This document shows positions 6,167 to 8,533 of a stretch of DNA of 8,533 nt, one piece after another; the stretch's first letter is position 1; each line of letters begins with the position of its first letter. A program made the position numbers and the translations under genes. Below the pieces are notes generated by a model. It made no database searches and had not been told where the DNA came from. It worked only from the letters and a program-made list of their open reading frames with translations. Location: positions 1 to 8,533 of the forward strand of contig DATAAM010000248.1 of assembly GCA_036260075.1 (NCBI GenBank), read 5' to 3'. The DNA comes from DATAAM01 sp036260075 (GTDB taxonomy: Bacteria > Actinomycetota > Acidimicrobiia > Acidimicrobiales > JAHWLA01).

Positions 6167-6387
6167 CCATCGACGCGGCAGGCCGGTTGGTCATCCCCAA
6201 GGCGCTCCGTGACCGTCTCGGCCTGGTGGGCGAGGTGGAGGTGACAGCCGACGGAGCCGCACTTCGCGTCGAAGCCGTCGCCGGGTCGGAGCTGGAAACA
6301 GAGGGAGGCCGCTTGGTCATCCCGGCGGCGGGGCTCGACTTGGACGACGACGACGTGCGCTCGCTTCGTCATGGCGACCAGAGGTAG
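6157..6387 (+). CDS. vapB: Antitoxin with AbrB/MazE-type DNA-binding domain (VapB family)
   Basis: A 76-residue antitoxin that should bind and neutralise the PIN toxin encoded directly downstream and repress the pair's promoter. Residues 1-40 are a full swapped-hairpin AbrB domain: MRTTIDAAGRLVIPKALRDRLGL, then GEVEVTADGAALRVEA. The rest, rich in Asp (LDLDDDDVRSLR), is the likely toxin-binding tail that sits in the PIN active site. Residues 51-56 repeat the GRLVIP of residues 9-14, and the DNA repeats too (see repeat). The mRNA is probably leaderless. The gene overlaps the toxin gene by 17 nt, the usual tight coupling of such pairs. Confidence 0.88.
   Translation: MRTTIDAAGRLVIPKALRDRLGLVGEVEVTADGAALRVEAVAGSELETEGGRLVIPAAGLDLDDDDVRSLRHGDQR
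6181..6323 (+). repeat. 17-nt direct repeat inside vapB
   Basis: 6181-6197 and 6307-6323 agree at 16 of 17 bases (GGCCGsTTGGTCATCCC) and are read in the same frame as GRLVIP both times. The copies are 126 nt apart, from start to start, a whole number of codons. Confidence 0.6.
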
Positions 6388-6802
6388 GCGCCCGGACATC
6401 CTGGTCGACACCAGCGTCGCCGTCGCGCTCGTCGTCGCCGACCACCGTCATCATGCGACGACGACGAAGGCGATCGGTGATCGGCGGCTGGGGTTGTCAG
6501 CCCATGCCGCCTTCGAGACGTTCTCGGTCCTCACGCGGTTGCCACCGCCTGCCCGGAGGCGGCCCGCGGTCCTCGCCGAGCTCTTGGCGGTGCGCTTCCC
6601 TGCGAGCCGCTACCTGTCCGACGAGGCGGCCGCCTCGCTGCTTGCACGGCTCCCCTCACTGGGGATTGCAGGAGGTTCCGTCTACGACGCCCTTGTCGGC
6701 GCGGCGGCCGCCGAGCACCGACTCCCGCTCGCCACGAGGGACCGTCGGGCACTCGACGTCTACCGCCTCCTGGATGTCGACGTGGAGGCGCTCGACTCCT
6801 GA
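6371..6802 (+). CDS. vapC: PIN-domain ribonuclease toxin (VapC family)
   Basis: A 143-residue toxin expected to cut RNA with Mg2+ or Mn2+ when its antitoxin is lost. The four acidic residues of the PIN active site are all present in order: Asp13 (ILVDTSV), Glu49 (AFETFSVLTRLP), Asp106 (SVYDALVGAAA) and Asp124 (LATRDRRALDVY), so it looks intact. The RNA target cannot be read from the sequence. The ATG lies inside the last codons of the antitoxin gene and has no ribosome site of its own, so translation probably depends on coupling. The frame ends 8 nt before a strong hairpin that separates it from the convergent ilvC. Confidence 0.9.
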   Translation: MATRGRRPDILVDTSVAVALVVADHRHHATTTKAIGDRRLGLSAHAAFETFSVLTRLPPPARRRPAVLAELLAVRFPASRYLSDEAAASLLARLPSLGIAGGSVYDALVGAAAAEHRLPLATRDRRALDVYRLLDVDVEALDS

Positions 6803-6809
6803 CCCCGTT

Positions 6810-6850
6810 TGGGCACGTTCTTGTGGCGTATCGCCACAAGAACGTGCCCA
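6810..6850. terminator. Perfect 19-bp hairpin between vapC and ilvC
   Basis: TGGGCACGTTCTTGTGGCG (6810-6828) and its exact reverse complement (6832-6850) with a 3-nt TAT loop; a T/G and a T/A pair could extend it on the plus strand. It lies between two convergent genes, 8 nt after vapC and 10 nt after ilvC, and can act on both strands. No T-tract follows on either side. Termination or 3'-end protection is the simplest reading. Confidence 0.7.
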
Positions 6851-6860
6851 GAAGCGAGGG

Positions 6861-7889
6861 TCAGCCGCCGGAGACGTCCTGCGGACGCTCCTTGCCCGCG
6901 GCGATGAACGGCATCATGGCCCGCAGCTCGGCGCCGACCGTCTCGATCGGGTGCTGCTTGCCCGCCTCGCGCAGCCGGTTGAAGTTGGGACGGCCCGCCC
7001 GGTTCTCCTCGATCCACTCCTTCGCGAACTCGCCCGACCGGATCTCGCCGAGGATCTTCTTCATCTCGGCCTTCACCGCGTCGTTGATCACCCGCGGGCC
7101 GCGGGTCACGTCGCCGTACTCCGCCGTGTCGGAGATGGAGAACCGCATGCCGGCGATGCCGTGCTCGTACATGAGGTCGACGATCAGCTTCAGCTCGTGG
7201 AGGCACTCGAAGTACGCCGACTCCGGCTGGAAGCCCGCCTCTGTGAGCGTCTCGTAGCCCGCCTGCACCAGCGCGGTCAGTCCGCCGCACAGCACCACCT
7301 GCTCGCCGAACAGGTCGGTCTCGGTCTCCTCCTCGAACGTGGTGTCGAGCACGCCCGCACGGGTGGCCCCGATGGCGTGGGCGTACGACAGCGCCAGGTC
7401 GCGCGCCTTGCCCGACGCGTCCTGGGCCACGGCGACGAGGGACGGCACGCCCCCGCCTTCGGTGTACGTGCGCCGCACCAGGTGGCCCGGCCCCTTGGGG
7501 GCGACCATGGCCACGTCGAGGCCCGCGTCGGGCTTGATCAAGCCGAAGCGGATGTTGAAGCCGTGGGCGAAGAACACGGCATCGCCCGAGGAGAGGTTGG
7601 GCGCGATCTCCGACTCGTAGACCGCCGCCTGCTCGGTGTCGGGAAGCAGGATCATCACCAGGTCGGCCTCGGCGGCGGCATCGGCCACCGACTTCACCGA
7701 CAGCCCGGCGCCCTCGGCCTTGGCCCGCGACGACGAGCCTTCCCGCAGGCCCACCCGCACGTCGACGCCCGAGTCGCGCAGGTTGAGCGCGTGGGCGTGG
7801 CCCTGCGAGCCGTAGCCGATCACTGCCACCTTGCGCCCGGCCACCAGGCCGGGGTCGGCGTCCTTCTCGTAGGAAACCTTCGCGGGCAT
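6861..7889 (-). CDS. ilvC: Ketol-acid reductoisomerase, class I, NADPH type
   Basis: Isomerises and reduces 2-acetolactate or 2-aceto-2-hydroxybutyrate to the dihydroxy acids of valine/leucine and isoleucine synthesis, with Mg2+ and NADPH. 342 residues is the short class I length. The N-terminal Rossmann domain has VAVIGYGSQGHAHALNL (Gly25/27/30), followed by LREGSSSRAKAEG, where Arg49 and the Ser run suit the 2'-phosphate of NADPH. His109 (FFAHGFN), Lys132 (APKGPGH), Asp192 and Glu196 (TDLFGEQ), Glu228 and Glu232 (YFECLHELK) and Ser253 (SISDTAEYG) are the known catalytic and metal residues, all present. An AGGTGG site precedes the start. It begins 4 nt after the ilvN stop and is the last gene of the operon. 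Confidence 0.97.
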   Translation of the reverse strand: MPAKVSYEKDADPGLVAGRKVAVIGYGSQGHAHALNLRDSGVDVRVGLREGSSSRAKAEGAGLSVKSVADAAAEADLVMILLPDTEQAAVYESEIAPNLSSGDAVFFAHGFNIRFGLIKPDAGLDVAMVAPKGPGHLVRRTYTEGGGVPSLVAVAQDASGKARDLALSYAHAIGATRAGVLDTTFEEETETDLFGEQVVLCGGLTALVQAGYETLTEAGFQPESAYFECLHELKLIVDLMYEHGIAGMRFSISDTAEYGDVTRGPRVINDAVKAEMKKILGEIRSGEFAKEWIEENRAGRPNFNRLREAGKQHPIETVGAELRAMMPFIAAGKERPQDVSGG

Positions 7890-7893
7890 CGCG

Positions 7894-8418
7894 CTATCCC
7901 ACCTTTCCGGTCACGGAGCGCAGGCGCGGGGCCTGGCGCTCCAGCTTGGGCAGCGCAACACGTCCCGTCCGCTGCACTTCCACGATCCCGTACGGTCGCA
8001 TGAGGTCCTCGAAGTCGTCCAACTTCTGCGGCGTGCCCGACAGCATGATCGTGAGCTGGTCGTGTCCCACGTCGACGATGCGGCCCTCGAACACCTGCAC
8101 GAGCTCGATCACCTGGCTGCGGGCGCCCGACTCCGCCCGCACGGAGAGCAGCATGAGCTCGCGCTCCACCGAGTCGTCGGGGTGCAGCTCGGTGATCTTC
8201 ACCACGTTGACCAGCTTGAAGAGCTGCTTGGTGATCTGCTCGAGGGGCGTGGACTCCACGTCGACCACGATCGAGATGCGGGAGAACCGCTCGTCGTCGG
8301 TGGGGGCCACCGCGAGCGAGTAGATGTTGAAGCCGCGCCGGGAGAACAGGTTCGTGACCCGGGACAGCACGCCCGGCTTGTTCTCCACGAGCACGGAGAG
8401 CATGTGGTGGTTCGTCAT
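7894..8418 (-). CDS. ilvN: Acetohydroxyacid synthase small (regulatory) subunit
   Basis: Regulatory partner of IlvB: it raises the activity of the catalytic subunit and confers feedback inhibition, usually by valine. The 174 residues match the long two-domain form. The N-terminal ACT domain (about 5-78) shows LSVLVENKPGVLSRVTNLFSRRGFNI, with the Gly16 turn where the amino acid effector binds. The C-terminal domain (about 85-160) has RELMLLSV, RIVDVG and LMRPYGIVEVQRTGRVAL, typical of the family. The start codon overlaps the ilvB stop by 4 nt (ATGA), so the subunits are translationally coupled; ilvC follows after 4 nt. Confidence 0.96.
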   Translation of the reverse strand: MTNHHMLSVLVENKPGVLSRVTNLFSRRGFNIYSLAVAPTDDERFSRISIVVDVESTPLEQITKQLFKLVNVVKITELHPDDSVERELMLLSVRAESGARSQVIELVQVFEGRIVDVGHDQLTIMLSGTPQKLDDFEDLMRPYGIVEVQRTGRVALPKLERQAPRLRSVTGKVG

Positions 8419-8533
8419 CGGCCGCCCTCCCCCTGGGCCGGGCCCATGATGATGTCGTCGTTCGACGTGCCCGCCGCCACCATCGGGTAGACCTTCTCCA
8501 TCGAGTCGGTGCGGAAGTCGATCACCACCGGCC
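8415..8533 (-). CDS. ilvB: Acetohydroxyacid synthase large subunit, C-terminal end only
   Basis: The last 38 codons and the TGA of a gene that starts beyond the right edge. The visible peptide PVVIDFRTDSMEKVYPMVAAG followed by NDDIIMG is the usual end of the thiamine-diphosphate-dependent catalytic subunit (PxVxPMVxxGxxNxxMI pattern). It overlaps ilvN by 4 nt. The identification leans on this short match and on the position in front of ilvN and ilvC. Any ilv leader or promoter is outside the window. Confidence 0.88.
   Translation of the reverse strand, partial: PVVIDFRTDSMEKVYPMVAAGTSNDDIIMGPAQGEGGR

Noticed and set aside
4004..6244. A 746-residue open frame on the plus strand over the aminotransferase and serC
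   Set aside because: It runs opposite aspC and in a different frame from serC; both have full sets of catalytic motifs, this one has none.
6453..8003. A 516-residue plus-strand frame over vapC, ilvC and the end of ilvN
   Set aside because: Low-complexity Arg/His/Leu product antisense to conserved genes; it also crosses the strong hairpin at 6810-6850.

Overview
This 8.5 kb window is very GC-rich and is a core amino-acid biosynthesis region of a chromosome, most likely from an actinobacterium. The SerC has the short 'GRFG-GPSKVR' / 'FAPQK' form seen in Mycobacterium and relatives. Near-leaderless gene starts, strong GC hairpins without long T-tracts, and a DUF3105 lipoprotein fit the same picture. 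A deep lineage such as Acidimicrobiia is plausible, but I cannot prove it from the sequence.

Layout from left to right. Positions 1-834 (minus) hold the N-terminal 278 codons of leuA (2-isopropylmalate synthase), cut by the window edge. Upstream of it, 866-1003 is a regulatory leader: a promoter-like pair, a 12-residue leader peptide with three consecutive Leu codons, a hairpin beginning one base after the leader stop codon, and an intrinsic terminator with six T. This looks like leucine-responsive transcription attenuation. A divergent gene (1020-1529, plus) encodes a small membrane-anchored, Lys/Ala-rich protein with a conserved C-terminal module. It faces serA, and a 48-nt hairpin separates the two.

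Positions 1596-4921 (minus) form a likely operon, in transcription order: a class I aminotransferase of the aspartate type, a DUF3105 lipoprotein, and serA (phosphoglycerate dehydrogenase with C-terminal ACT domain). serC (phosphoserine aminotransferase, 4920-6071, plus) is divergent from the aminotransferase, and their start codons overlap on opposite strands. SerA and SerC catalyse consecutive steps from 3-phosphoglycerate to phosphoserine; no serB is in the window.

Positions 6157-6802 (plus) hold a VapBC-type toxin-antitoxin pair (AbrB-fold antitoxin, PIN-domain toxin) with its own leaderless promoter. A perfect 19-bp hairpin separates it from the convergent ilv genes. Positions 6861-8533 (minus) hold ilvB (only the 3' end), ilvN and ilvC with 4-nt overlap or spacing, the acetohydroxyacid synthase and ketol-acid reductoisomerase operon. 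Together with leuA these serve valine, isoleucine and leucine synthesis.

Most of the window is ordinary housekeeping content. The points most worth a second look are the leuA attenuator with a (nearly) leaderless leader peptide, the overlapping divergent starts of the aminotransferase and serC, the Lys/Ala-rich membrane protein, and an internal repeat in the antitoxin gene.
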